Assembly (NCBI RefSeq): GCF_011044255.1
Contig: NZ_CP049107.1
Coordinates: 806,001 to 870,000, forward strand
Direction: 5' to 3'
Length of the DNA stretch: 64,000 nucleotides
Source of the DNA: Rhizorhabdus phycosphaerae
GTDB lineage: Bacteria; Pseudomonadota; Alphaproteobacteria; Sphingomonadales; Sphingomonadaceae
Shown: positions 55,129-63,056 of the stretch, piece by piece
Numbering within the stretch: the stretch's first letter is position 1
Layout of the letters: each line of letters opens with the position of its first letter
Made by a program: the position numbers and the translations under genes
The notes under the pieces: generated by a model
Database searches by the model: none
What the model saw: the letters and a program-made list of their open reading frames with translations, nothing else
Told to the model about the DNA's origin: nothing

Positions 55129-55163
55129 GCAGCGGTAGTGGCCCGGCCGAGCTTAGGCTTGCT

Positions 55164-56330
55164 TCAGTCGCTCTGTCCAAGACTGAGCCATACGCCGAGC
55201 GTACCGATGATGCCCGTCGCAACGGTCAGGGCCAGCCACCCCCCATGCTCCCAAAACCATCCGGCTCCCCAGCCCGTGAAGGTCACGCCGGCATAATAGA
55301 AGAGCAGGTAAAGCGACGCGGCATGGGCTTTGGCGCCCCCCGCCTGTCGTCCTACTTCACCGCTGGCAATGGCATGAGAGGCGAAGAAGCCCATCGTCAC
55401 GAAGACGATTCCCACAATGAAGGACCAAAGCGGCTCGGCAAGACTGATCGTCATGCCCAGGGTCATCACGGCGATGCTCGCGGCGAGCGCGCGACGCGCT
55501 CCCAATCGCGCGGTAAGGTTGCCCGCCTGCGCTGATGACGCGATGCCGAACACATAAGTGAGGAAGATGAGACTGATCTCGGCCTGGCCCAGCAAATAGG
55601 GCGGCCGCGTAAGACGAAAACCCGCATAGTTGAACGGAACGACGAAGACGCTGGTCAGCACGAAGCCGATTGCGAACAAGCGTCGGAGCGCCGGCGAGCG
55701 AAACTGCTCGCGCCAGCGGCCAAGATGTTCGGCAATCGCGAAAGCGCGCGATGGCCGGAAATGCCGGGATATTGGCAAGAGCAGATAGAAGCCAACGGCC
55801 GCTGCCAGATCGACGCCGCCCACCACGGCCATCGCGCCCTGCCAGTCGAACAGGTCCGCGATGACGCCAACCGCAACGCGGCCGACCATCGCGCCGAACG
55901 CTGTCCCGGCAACATAGAGGCCGACCGCCCGAGCGAGGTCCCTCCCGTCGATCTCCTCGGCGAGATAGGCCATCGCCACCACGGGCACGCCGCCCAGGGC
56001 GACCCCCTGCAGAAACCGCGCAAGCAGCAGGGTTGACCAGCCCGGCGCGACGGCTGCCGCCAGGTTCAGAAGGGCCGCGATGAACATGGCTCCGAACATC
56101 AGCCGCCGTCGCGTCACCAGCTGAGAGAGAGCCGCAGCGGCCATGCTCGATCCGGCGATCGCGCCAGCCGTAACCGACTGGGCCAGCGCGCTGGTCGGCG
56201 CGCTCAGTCCGAAATGAACAGCAAAGGCAGGCAGGAGCGGCTGGGTGCACCACAACAACGAAAAGGTGGCGAAGCCGGCCAGAAAGAGCGCGGCACGCGC
56301 CCTCGCAAAGTCAGGTTCGCCTCGCCGCAT
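55164..56330 (-). CDS. MFS transporter
   Basis: The 388-residue protein has twelve hydrophobic segments in MFS order, for example ALFLAGFATFSLLW, SVTAGAIAGSSMAAAAL and the closing WLALTVATGIIGTLGVWLS. It is like the YnfM/inner-membrane transport protein group of drug or solute exporters. It is the only minus-strand gene between the OmpA-like protein and the RiPP cyclase. It could export the peptide, but lasso loci normally use ABC exporters, so this is weak. The ATG at 56330 is chosen because it directly precedes the first helix; longer starts exist. Confidence 0.82.
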   Translation of the reverse strand: MRRGEPDFARARAALFLAGFATFSLLWCTQPLLPAFAVHFGLSAPTSALAQSVTAGAIAGSSMAAAALSQLVTRRRLMFGAMFIAALLNLAAAVAPGWSTLLLARFLQGVALGGVPVVAMAYLAEEIDGRDLARAVGLYVAGTAFGAMVGRVAVGVIADLFDWQGAMAVVGGVDLAAAVGFYLLLPISRHFRPSRAFAIAEHLGRWREQFRSPALRRLFAIGFVLTSVFVVPFNYAGFRLTRPPYLLGQAEISLIFLTYVFGIASSAQAGNLTARLGARRALAASIAVMTLGMTISLAEPLWSFIVGIVFVTMGFFASHAIASGEVGRQAGGAKAHAASLYLLFYYAGVTFTGWGAGWFWEHGGWLALTVATGIIGTLGVWLSLGQSD

Positions 56331-56604
56331 CCCGGCAACTGCGCCATCGTCCCGTGCATCCGGCGGCTCCGGCAGATCGCCGAGCGATTCGAGCTGACTG
56401 AGGTCCCTGTCCACGCGACGCCCATGTATCCGAAACGCGCCGACGGCAACGCCCGGCGATCGCCGATGACTTATGGCGGGGGAATTTCTAAAGAAGCGTG
56501 ATGCACAACCTGTCCACACCTCACCCCGGCAATAAGCTGCTCCATGGGGCATCGATCGAGGTGATACGCGATCTTCGGACAGTTGCCATGCGGAAGCTGG
56601 GCCG

Positions 56605-58554
56605 ATGACGGGGATCTGCGGCTATTGGGCTCTCAATGGCCGTGCCGGTGCGGCGGCCGCATGCTCGAAGATGCAACGGGCTCTGGCAATCTATGGCCAA
56701 GACAGGGCCGGTGCCGCCGACGAAGGCGAGATCGCCCTGGCCTGCCAGTTGGCGAGGCTGCTGCCCGAGGACCTGCATGACCGACAACCGCTGAACAGCT
56801 CCGACGGTCGTTTCACGCTGGTCGCCGATCTGCGGCTCGATAACCGCCCGGAACTCGGCGACGCGCTCGGTATCCCGCCCGAGCGGCTCGCCCTCATGGC
56901 CGATTCCGACCTGCTGCTGCACGCCTGGAGCCGCTGGGGCATCGAGGCCGTTCCGCAGCTTTACGGCGATTTCGCCTTCGCCATCTGGGACAGCCATCTA
57001 CGCCAGCTGACATTGGTCCGGGACTTTCCTGGCGGTCGTCCTCTCTTTTATCACTGCGGCGACGGCTGGATCGGCTTAGCGTCCATGGCAAAGGGCCTGC
57101 ACGCCCTTCCCGACGTGCCTCTCGCCGCCGATGAGACGACGATCGCACGGCATCTGGCGCTGTTGCCGATGCAGGGATCAGGCAGCTTCTTCGCCGGCAT
57201 CAAGCGGGTCGAGCCAGGGCATATGGTGCAGATCCGTGCGGATGGATCAGTGGAAAGCTCGACATGGTACCAGCCTCCCCCGGCGCTTCCGCCTCTGGCT
57301 GATCCCCAACCCTATCTGGACCGGGTTCGCGAGGTTTTCGATCGTGCCGTCGCCGATCGCCTTCGCAGCACGTCGCGGATCACTACGACGCTCAGCGGTG
57401 GGCTCGACAGCACGCTGGTGACAGCCACCGCCGCAGATTTGCTCGCCCGATCAGGAAAGCGCATCACCGCCTACACCCATGTCCCAAAACCGGGCCTGCC
57501 CCTGAATGACGCGCCAGGCTTCTCCGGAAACGAGAGCGATCTCGCCCGGAAGCTGGCGCAGCGGCATGACAACATCGATCACCTGCTCGTCGCGTCCGAG
57601 GATCGACACATCGGCGACGATCTCGACCAACGCTTCCATTACGCCGAGATGCCCGCGCTGAACCTGTGCAACGAGGTGTGGATCAGCGAGATTTGCCGAC
57701 GTGCTGGCGTCACTCCAAAAACGGTTCTGCTGATGGCGATCTTCGGCAACATGACGATCAGCAGTTCCGGCCTCAAGGGGCTCAACGACCTCCTGCGAGA
57801 AGGTCGGATCGGGACCTGGCTCCGCACGGTCTCCGCGCTGCTACGGCATAAAGGCCTTGCCTTTCGCACGATCCTCTACATGCCGCTGAGCTTCGCCATC
57901 CCGGCGTGGCTGGATAAGGCGATAAGGCGGTTGTTCGGGCATCCCCATCGCGATCTGCGCGCGTTTAGTTCGCTCGCCGACGAGATCGCCGACGCGCCGG
58001 TTGCACACGCACCGTCGCTTTCCAGGCAAGCAGAGACCATTTTCCGGGAGCAGTCGCGGGGCCGCCGTACAGAGATGCTGGCGCTATTCTGGCAGCAGGA
58101 ACTGGTCACCCTGTCGAACAAAGGAATGCTGGCCCGGTTTGGGGTCGACACGCGCGATCCCACAAGCGACCGCCGGCTGATCGACCTCTGCCTGTCCCTT
58201 CCGCACGAGATCTACCTGGACCAGGGCCGTCTGAAGGGACTCTACCACAGGACCTTTGCCGACCGGGTCGATGCCGACATAAGGCTGGCAAGATCGAAAG
58301 GCCTGCAGGGCGCGGACTGGGCCGGCCGCCTGTTGGAGGCCCAATCGTCTATCATCGAGGAAGCCCATCGCGCGGGATCCAGTTCCGTCGGAGAGAAACT
58401 GGTGGATACGCCGGGGCTGGTCGCACTGGCGGAGTCCATCCCACAAATGGCAGGCGGCGATCTGGAAGCGCGTGCAACGAGCTACCGCTACCGCCTGCTC
58501 CGCGGGCTTTCGGTGACCCATTTTCTGCGAAAGGTAGAGGGGAGAAATGGCTGA
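56605..58554 (+). CDS. Asparagine-synthetase-like lasso peptide cyclase (C protein)
   Basis: The 649-residue protein has a class II amidotransferase-like N-terminal domain (about 1-200) and an ATP-pyrophosphatase domain with S264-GGLDS-269. Asparagine synthetase B needs Cys2 for glutamine hydrolysis; here the start reads MTGICGYW, so position 2 is Thr and the glutaminase is probably dead. That is typical of lasso cyclases, which adenylate an Asp/Glu side chain and close a macrolactam with the core N terminus. Two precursor-like genes lie just downstream on the other strand, and a fragment of a second cyclase lies between them. The upstream ribosome-binding site is weak. Confidence 0.85.
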   Translation: MTGICGYWALNGRAGAAAACSKMQRALAIYGQDRAGAADEGEIALACQLARLLPEDLHDRQPLNSSDGRFTLVADLRLDNRPELGDALGIPPERLALMADSDLLLHAWSRWGIEAVPQLYGDFAFAIWDSHLRQLTLVRDFPGGRPLFYHCGDGWIGLASMAKGLHALPDVPLAADETTIARHLALLPMQGSGSFFAGIKRVEPGHMVQIRADGSVESSTWYQPPPALPPLADPQPYLDRVREVFDRAVADRLRSTSRITTTLSGGLDSTLVTATAADLLARSGKRITAYTHVPKPGLPLNDAPGFSGNESDLARKLAQRHDNIDHLLVASEDRHIGDDLDQRFHYAEMPALNLCNEVWISEICRRAGVTPKTVLLMAIFGNMTISSSGLKGLNDLLREGRIGTWLRTVSALLRHKGLAFRTILYMPLSFAIPAWLDKAIRRLFGHPHRDLRAFSSLADEIADAPVAHAPSLSRQAETIFREQSRGRRTEMLALFWQQELVTLSNKGMLARFGVDTRDPTSDRRLIDLCLSLPHEIYLDQGRLKGLYHRTFADRVDADIRLARSKGLQGADWAGRLLEAQSSIIEEAHRAGSSSVGEKLVDTPGLVALAESIPQMAGGDLEARATSYRYRLLRGLSVTHFLRKVEGRNG

Positions 58555-58631
58555 AACACGGGGGCGAGCAGCGCAGTGCCCGCCGTCCGGCTGCGGCGAG
58601 CGCTGGCCCTGCCCCTCGCCGATAGGATGCC

Positions 58632-58799
58632 TCAGCTCAGAATTGTGCTATCGGTGGTGCCAGGGCCGCCAGCGTAGGTAGCATCGGAGACATCGATCAC
58701 CGACAAGGACGGCGCCAGCCAATTCTGCCTTGCGGCGGACCCAGCGTGGAACTGGTCCAGTTCATCGCAATCGCGCGTGCTCTTGGTCTGCTCGGTCAT
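58632..58799 (-). CDS. Lasso-peptide-type precursor A1 (55 aa)
   Basis: A 55-residue peptide with a leader and a 13-residue core. The leader has the recognition pattern W27-xx-P30-x-L32-xxx-D36, and Thr41 is at position -2, as in lasso leaders such as that of paeninodin. The core would be AGGPGTTDSTILS (43-55): Ala43 as ring N terminus and Asp50 as ring acceptor, giving an 8-residue ring and a 5-residue tail with C-terminal Ser. It points towards the cyclase gene from the opposite strand, 77 nt away. It aligns without gaps with A2. A cyanogenic or structural role is not suggested by anything here; it may be an unthreaded macrolactam. Confidence 0.78.
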   Translation of the reverse strand: MTEQTKSTRDCDELDQFHAGSAARQNWLAPSLSVIDVSDATYAGGPGTTDSTILS

Positions 58800-59208
58800 T
58801 ACACAATATCCATTCGCTCGATCGAGGCCATAGTCGCCAAGCCCTTCGTTTAGCACATGAAATCTGAAATTACATAAGGGCAATTGCGGAATGGGAGCGA
58901 AAGCCCGAGATTGTCCTGTAGGTCTCTACATGCCGCTGAGCCTCGCCATCCCGACACGGCTGGACAAGGCGATTGTTCGGGCATCGCCCATCGCAGCAAC
59001 AACCTACGTGCACCAGGCAGGGGCCACGCGGACATCCGCCGCTGTCGACGTTTCAATTCGTCGGGAGAAGCTCCCCTAGCGATTGGGACGCTCAAACCTA
59101 TTCGCGATAGGCTTTCCGTGAAGCCGAACCGAAGACAGCGTCGGCAGCTATGCCACTCGGCTGGACCGCCAACGCCTCCTGCCGGGGCCCTCCAAACGCG
59201 GAGGGGTC
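58800..59208. other. 409-nt region between the two precursors
   Basis: The region contains the cyclase fragment at 58924-58994. The rest shows no intact gene. A CCCTCC/GGAGGG stem (about 59189-59206) lies just behind the stop codon of precursor A2 and may end its transcript. Confidence 0.5.
58924..58994 (+). pseudogene. Fragment of a second cyclase gene
   Basis: These 71 nt match 57874-57951 of the intact cyclase: both encode LYMPLS-AIP--LDKAI, with only a few substitutions. Compared with the intact gene there is an 8-nt deletion and a 1-nt insertion, which break the frame. Nothing else of the gene is clear. The position between the two precursors suggests that a cyclase-precursor unit was once duplicated in tandem and that the second cyclase was lost. 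Confidence 0.8.
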
Positions 59209-59376
59209 TCAGCTAAAAAAGCCGCCGTCAGCAACTCCCGGCCCCATGGCCAAGGTCGAATCGGACAAGTCGACCAGAGTGACCGAAGGCGCGCTCCATG
59301 CCTGCTTCGCAGGAGCGTCATCCTGCCCGTGCTCTGCCAACGGCCGTTCCTGCGGCGACTGATCAGACTTTACCAT
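59209..59376 (-). CDS. Lasso-peptide-type precursor A2 (55 aa)
   Basis: A 55-residue peptide that aligns position by position with A1: W27, A29-P30-S31, D36, S38-D39, T41, A43, G45-P46-G47, D50 and S55 are shared. Its core would be AMGPGVADGGFFS (43-55), with Ala43-Asp50 as the 8-residue ring and GGFFS as tail. Leader N-terminal halves differ, as expected for paralogous RiPP precursors. The ATG at 59376 has an AGGGG box about 9 nt upstream. It is divergent from the 2-oxoglutarate oxygenase gene, 109 nt apart. Confidence 0.78.
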   Translation of the reverse strand: MVKSDQSPQERPLAEHGQDDAPAKQAWSAPSVTLVDLSDSTLAMGPGVADGGFFS

Positions 59377-59422
59377 TTTCGAAAACCCCTGCCAGAATCG
59401 CTTCAATGCCCGATGTTTGACA

Positions 59423-59428
59423 TATAAT
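59423..59428 (+). promoter_or_regulatory. Possible -10 box TATAAT before the oxygenase
   Basis: TATAAT stands in an unusually A+T-rich patch in the 109-nt gap between precursor A2 and the oxygenase. No good -35 element is at the right distance, so this is only suggestive. Confidence 0.3.
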
Positions 59429-59485
59429 CACTTTGCGGCTCAGGGGAAAATGCTAGTTAGAAACCTGAATTGACAACGGCCGCTC

Positions 59486-60235
59486 TTGAAAGATAGCCTT
59501 CATTTGATTGCACTAGCTCCGCCCCTTGACGGCTGGTTATCACTCTCTGCTTTCGATCGACCAGCTTGCCGGGCCGCCGCCCTGAAGTTTTCGCAGGGCG
59601 ATGCCCGACTGGTAGTGATCGACGATGTACTCCTGCCGTCGAGATATCGTCGAATAGCCGACGCACTGCAGTCGGATGTTGACTGGAGCGCGCGCCACGG
59701 GGTCATACCGTCTCGCGGTGCAAGCGGTTCAGGGCGCGCAAATGTGGTCGACTGGGTCGATGCCGATGGCTTTGCCGAGGCCGAACCCGAGCAGCGCTTC
59801 TTCCAGCATCAGGCATATGAACGAGCGCTTCCTGGACGCGAACTCTCCCCAGGCATACTCGACCTGGTCCGGTTCAAGGCCCTGTTGTCGAGCGCCGCAT
59901 TTCTCGATCTGGCGCTCCTGATCACCGGCCACCGCCCCACGGCGCTGCAAGAGCTGCTCATTCGCCGGATGGTCCGCGGGGACCTGGCGCGGCGGCATGA
60001 TGATGCCATTGGCGGACGCACCATTTGCGCGCTGCTATACTTCAGCGATGGCTGGCATCAGGCCATGGGCGGGGAGTTCGTCATGCATGGCCGCGAAGGT
60101 GACATAGTCATCGACCCGCTACCGAACCGCATGATCATCTTCGATGTCAATACCGGGCTCGATCACAGTGTGAGACCGCTATCCGAAGTGGCCGGGGACT
60201 GGCAGCGGTTCAACTTCTCGATCTGGTTCCGCTGA
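59486..60235 (+). CDS. 2-oxoglutarate/Fe(II)-dependent oxygenase (prolyl-hydroxylase-like)
   Basis: A protein of up to 249 residues with a double-stranded beta-helix oxygenase fold. Iron ligands are H171 and D173 (RHDDAIGG) and H227 (GLDHSV); R241 in WQRFNF probably binds 2-oxoglutarate. YFSDGWHQAMGGEFVMHG is the core strand pair, as in prolyl-4-hydroxylase relatives. It should hydroxylate or otherwise oxidise a substrate. The position beside the precursors suggests a peptide-tailoring role, perhaps on Pro46 or Asp50 of the core; this is inference. The TTG start at 59486 has no clear ribosome-binding site, so the true start may be further in. Confidence 0.8.
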   Translation: MKDSLHLIALAPPLDGWLSLSAFDRPACRAAALKFSQGDARLVVIDDVLLPSRYRRIADALQSDVDWSARHGVIPSRGASGSGRANVVDWVDADGFAEAEPEQRFFQHQAYERALPGRELSPGILDLVRFKALLSSAAFLDLALLITGHRPTALQELLIRRMVRGDLARRHDDAIGGRTICALLYFSDGWHQAMGGEFVMHGREGDIVIDPLPNRMIIFDVNTGLDHSVRPLSEVAGDWQRFNFSIWFR

Positions 60236-60376
60236 CCGGAGCCGTGCGAGATTAGAGGGCTCTCGGAAAGGCTCTGGAGCGAGCGGAAAGGGGTGCACCT
60301 ATCCGTTCGCCGGCCGTCGCTGCCCGCTAAGGCTCAGGAACGCCTCGGCGAGGCGGTCCTGCGGCCAAACCGTCGT

Positions 60377-61099
60377 TCAGTTCTTTGGCACCACCTTGAA
60401 ACTGCGTCCGTCGGCCAGGGTGAAGCTCTTGCCATCGAAGCGGGCCTTGATCACGCCGGCCTTGCGGTTGATGGCCTTGGCCGGGGTGGCTTCCGACCAG
60501 CGGATGACCTCGAGCGCATAGCCGTCGCCCTGTTTGGTCGCCTTGCCATAGCCCGTCACGACACCTTTCTCGTCGCCTGAAACCAGGACGAAATATCCAT
60601 CGACCAGCGCCAGCGCGCCCTGCTCGAGCTTGTAGATGTCGCCATCGGCCGGGCCGATCTGCCGAAATTTCTGTACGGTGCCCGACCCGAAGACGAGCGT
60701 CAGGGCGTCGCCCTCGCGCGTGACCGCGATCTCATGCTGGGTGTCGCGACGGAAGTTGAGGGCCGGCTGCTTGGTCGGATCGATGCCGATCGTCTGCTCG
60801 GCCACCATGTGGATGCCGCGCTCGCCCGGACCGAAGGTGCCGGCATGCGCCATCGCGCCCTGCGCCTCGAACGGCTCGCCGTCGAAGATTGCCTGCTGGA
60901 GGAAGAGGCCATCCTTGTAGAGGATCACGCCCGTCAGCGGCATTTCCTGCCCGCTGCGCCCCGCTTTCAGCAGCGTGTAAGCCCAAAGCCCCTGCGCGTC
61001 GCGGACCGCCTTGGTCTCTTCAGCCGGTGCCGCAGTCGATACGGCAAGGCCGAGAGCGGCAAGCCCGATGGCGGCGGTACGCGTAAAGGATCGAAACAT
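60377..61099 (-). CDS. Secreted protein of unknown function (240 aa)
   Basis: I do not recognise this protein with certainty. It has a signal peptide (AAIGLAALGLAVSTAAPA) and a mostly beta body: GLWAYTLL, GVILYKDGLFLQQAIFDG, GERGIHMVAEQTIGIDP, DGYFVLVSGDEKGVVTGYGK and a closing ARFDGKSFTLADGRSFKVV. The pattern is somewhat like lipocalin-like domains, which bind small hydrophobic ligands. An AGGGG box precedes the ATG. It stands alone between the oxygenase and the pnt terminator. Confidence 0.75.
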   Translation of the reverse strand: MFRSFTRTAAIGLAALGLAVSTAAPAEETKAVRDAQGLWAYTLLKAGRSGQEMPLTGVILYKDGLFLQQAIFDGEPFEAQGAMAHAGTFGPGERGIHMVAEQTIGIDPTKQPALNFRRDTQHEIAVTREGDALTLVFGSGTVQKFRQIGPADGDIYKLEQGALALVDGYFVLVSGDEKGVVTGYGKATKQGDGYALEVIRWSEATPAKAINRKAGVIKARFDGKSFTLADGRSFKVVPKN

Positions 61100-61249
61100 A
61101 TCAGGCCCCTCTTCGTCTTAGGCGACGCCAGCATGCGTGCGGGGCGAAGGATGGGCCAAGCAGGACAGCGGTTCAATTCCGCAGCATGGACTGGTTCATT
61201 GTCTCAGCCGCAACGGCCGACTGGCCTGCCGATCGTGGAGCGCCGAATA

Positions 61250-61283
61250 AGCGAAAGCCCTCCCCCGCGTCGCGGAGGAGGGC
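61250..61283 (-). terminator. Rho-independent terminator of the pnt operon
   Basis: On the minus strand GCCCTCC pairs with GGAGGGC, continued by CCGC/GCGG around a 3-nt loop, then TTTCGCTTATT. The stem spans 61257-61283. It lies 28 nt beyond the pntB stop codon. Confidence 0.82.
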
Positions 61284-61310
61284 CTCGCTGTCCTTGCCGT
61301 GACGATGGAC

Positions 61311-62726
61311 TTAGTGCGCCATCGCCTTGACGATCTCTTCGACCATCTTCTTGGCGTCGCCGAGCAGCATCATCGTATTGTCCATGTAGAAGACGTCGTT
61401 GTCGACGCCGGCATAGCCGACACCGCCCATCGAGCGCTTCACGAACAGCACGGTCTTGGCCTTCTCGACGTCCAGGATCGGCATGCCGTAGATCGGCGAG
61501 CTCTTGTCGGTCTTCGCTGCCGGATTGGTCACGTCGTTGGCGCCGATGACGAAGGCAACGTCGGTCTGCGAGAACTCGCTGTTGATGTCCTCGAGCTCGA
61601 ACACCTCGTCATAAGGCACGTTCGCTTCCGCCAGCAGCACGTTCATGTGCCCCGGCATGCGGCCCGCCACCGGGTGGATCGCATATTTCACGCGAACGCC
61701 CGCTCCCTTGAGCACGTCGCCCATTTCGCGCAGCACGTGCTGCGCCTGGCTGACCGCCATGCCGTAACCGGGCACGATGATGACCTGCTCCGCCTGCCCC
61801 ATGAGGAAGGCCGCATCGTCGGCCGAACCGCGCTTCCATGGGCGATCGACCTTGGCCGCGCCGCCCGACGCCTCGGGGGCCGCGCCGAAGCCGCCCGCGA
61901 TGACGCTGATGAAGCTGCGGTTCATCGCCTTGCACATGATGTAGCTGAGGATCGCGCCAGACGAGCCGACCAGCGCGCCGGTGACGATCATCGCCGTGTT
62001 GTGCAGGGTGAAGCCCATCGCCGCAGCAGCCCAGCCCGAATAGCTGTTCAGCATCGACACCACGACCGGCATGTCCGCGCCGCCGATCGGGATGATCAGC
62101 AGGAAGCCGATGACGAAGCTGAGCGCAGTGATGGTGAAGAACACCCACTGGGAGTCGTCGGTCAGGAAATAGCCGATCAGGCCCAGGATCGCGGCGAGCG
62201 TGCCCAGGTTGATCACATGGCGCGCCGGCAGCATGATCGGCGAGCCCGACATGTTGCCGTTGAGCTTCAGGAAGGCGATGACCGATCCCGAAAAGGTGAT
62301 CGCACCGATCGCGACGCCAAGGCCCATCTCGATCCGGCTGACCTGCAGGATGTGCCCAGTCACCTGATCGACGATGCCGAAATCGGCCGGGTTCAGGAAC
62401 GCCGCACCTGCGACCAGCACCGCCGCAAGGCCGACCAGCGAGTGGAAGGCGGCAACGAGCTGGGGCATCGCCGTCATGGCGATGCGCTGAGCGGTCACGT
62501 AACCGATGACGCCACCGATCGCGATGGCGATTCCGATCTCGACGAGGCCGGTGTTATGCAGGATCAGCGTCGTGGCGACGGCGATCAGCATGCCGATCAT
62601 GCCGAAGCGGTTGCCGCGGCGCGAGGTGGCGGGGCTCGAAAGTCCGCGCAGCGCGAGGATGAACAATACCCCCGATATCAGATAGGCGAGCGATGCCCAG
62701 GCGGGCGTGGCAGCGAGTTCATGCAT
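61311..62726 (-). CDS. pntB: NAD(P) transhydrogenase subunit beta
   Basis: The 471-residue PntB has about nine N-terminal membrane helices (1-260) and a C-terminal NADP(H)-binding dIII domain with IVPGYGMAVSQAQH, HPVAGRMPGHMNVLLAEA and VIGANDVTNPAA. The complex couples hydride transfer between NADH and NADP to proton flow across the inner membrane and supplies NADPH. It is the last gene of pntAA-pntAB-pntB; a terminator follows. A GGGGG box precedes the ATG. Confidence 0.97.
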   Translation of the reverse strand: MHELAATPAWASLAYLISGVLFILALRGLSSPATSRRGNRFGMIGMLIAVATTLILHNTGLVEIGIAIAIGGVIGYVTAQRIAMTAMPQLVAAFHSLVGLAAVLVAGAAFLNPADFGIVDQVTGHILQVSRIEMGLGVAIGAITFSGSVIAFLKLNGNMSGSPIMLPARHVINLGTLAAILGLIGYFLTDDSQWVFFTITALSFVIGFLLIIPIGGADMPVVVSMLNSYSGWAAAAMGFTLHNTAMIVTGALVGSSGAILSYIMCKAMNRSFISVIAGGFGAAPEASGGAAKVDRPWKRGSADDAAFLMGQAEQVIIVPGYGMAVSQAQHVLREMGDVLKGAGVRVKYAIHPVAGRMPGHMNVLLAEANVPYDEVFELEDINSEFSQTDVAFVIGANDVTNPAAKTDKSSPIYGMPILDVEKAKTVLFVKRSMGGVGYAGVDNDVFYMDNTMMLLGDAKKMVEEIVKAMAH

Positions 62727-62747
62727 GTCTATATCCCCCTGCCCGAC

Positions 62748-63038
62748 TCAGCCCTTGCGGTCTTTTTTCTTGTACATCGCCAGCATCCGTTCGGTGACTG
62801 CGAAGCCGCCGAAGATGTTGATGCTCGCGAAGACTACGGCCACGAGGCCGAGATATTTGCCGAGTGCGCCGCCCGAGGCGGTCGCGCTTGCGATCAGCGC
62901 GCCGACGATGATGACCGACGAAATGGCGTTCGTGACCGCCATCAACGGCGTGTGCAGCGCGGGCGTGACCGACCAGACGACATAATAGCCGACGAAGCAG
63001 GCCATGACGAAGATCGACAGGATCGAGATGAAGTCCAT
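62748..63038 (-). CDS. pntAB: NAD(P) transhydrogenase subunit alpha part 2 (membrane part)
   Basis: This 96-residue protein is the separate membrane part of PntA found in alphaproteobacteria. It has three to four helices (SILSIFVMACFVGYYVVW, TPLMAVTNAISSVIIVGALI, LGLVAVVFASINIFGGFAV). It lies 21 nt before pntB and 18 nt after the stop of the soluble alpha part. A GGGGG box precedes the ATG. Confidence 0.95.
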   Translation of the reverse strand: MDFISILSIFVMACFVGYYVVWSVTPALHTPLMAVTNAISSVIIVGALIASATASGGALGKYLGLVAVVFASINIFGGFAVTERMLAMYKKKDRKG

Positions 63039-63056
63039 ATGTTCCCCCTTCCCCGA

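Noticed and set aside
58891-59079. A 62-codon frame containing LYMPLSLAIPTRLDKAI as a real gene
   Set aside because: It is a frame-broken fragment of the cyclase gene; only about 70 nt are similar and the rest is random.
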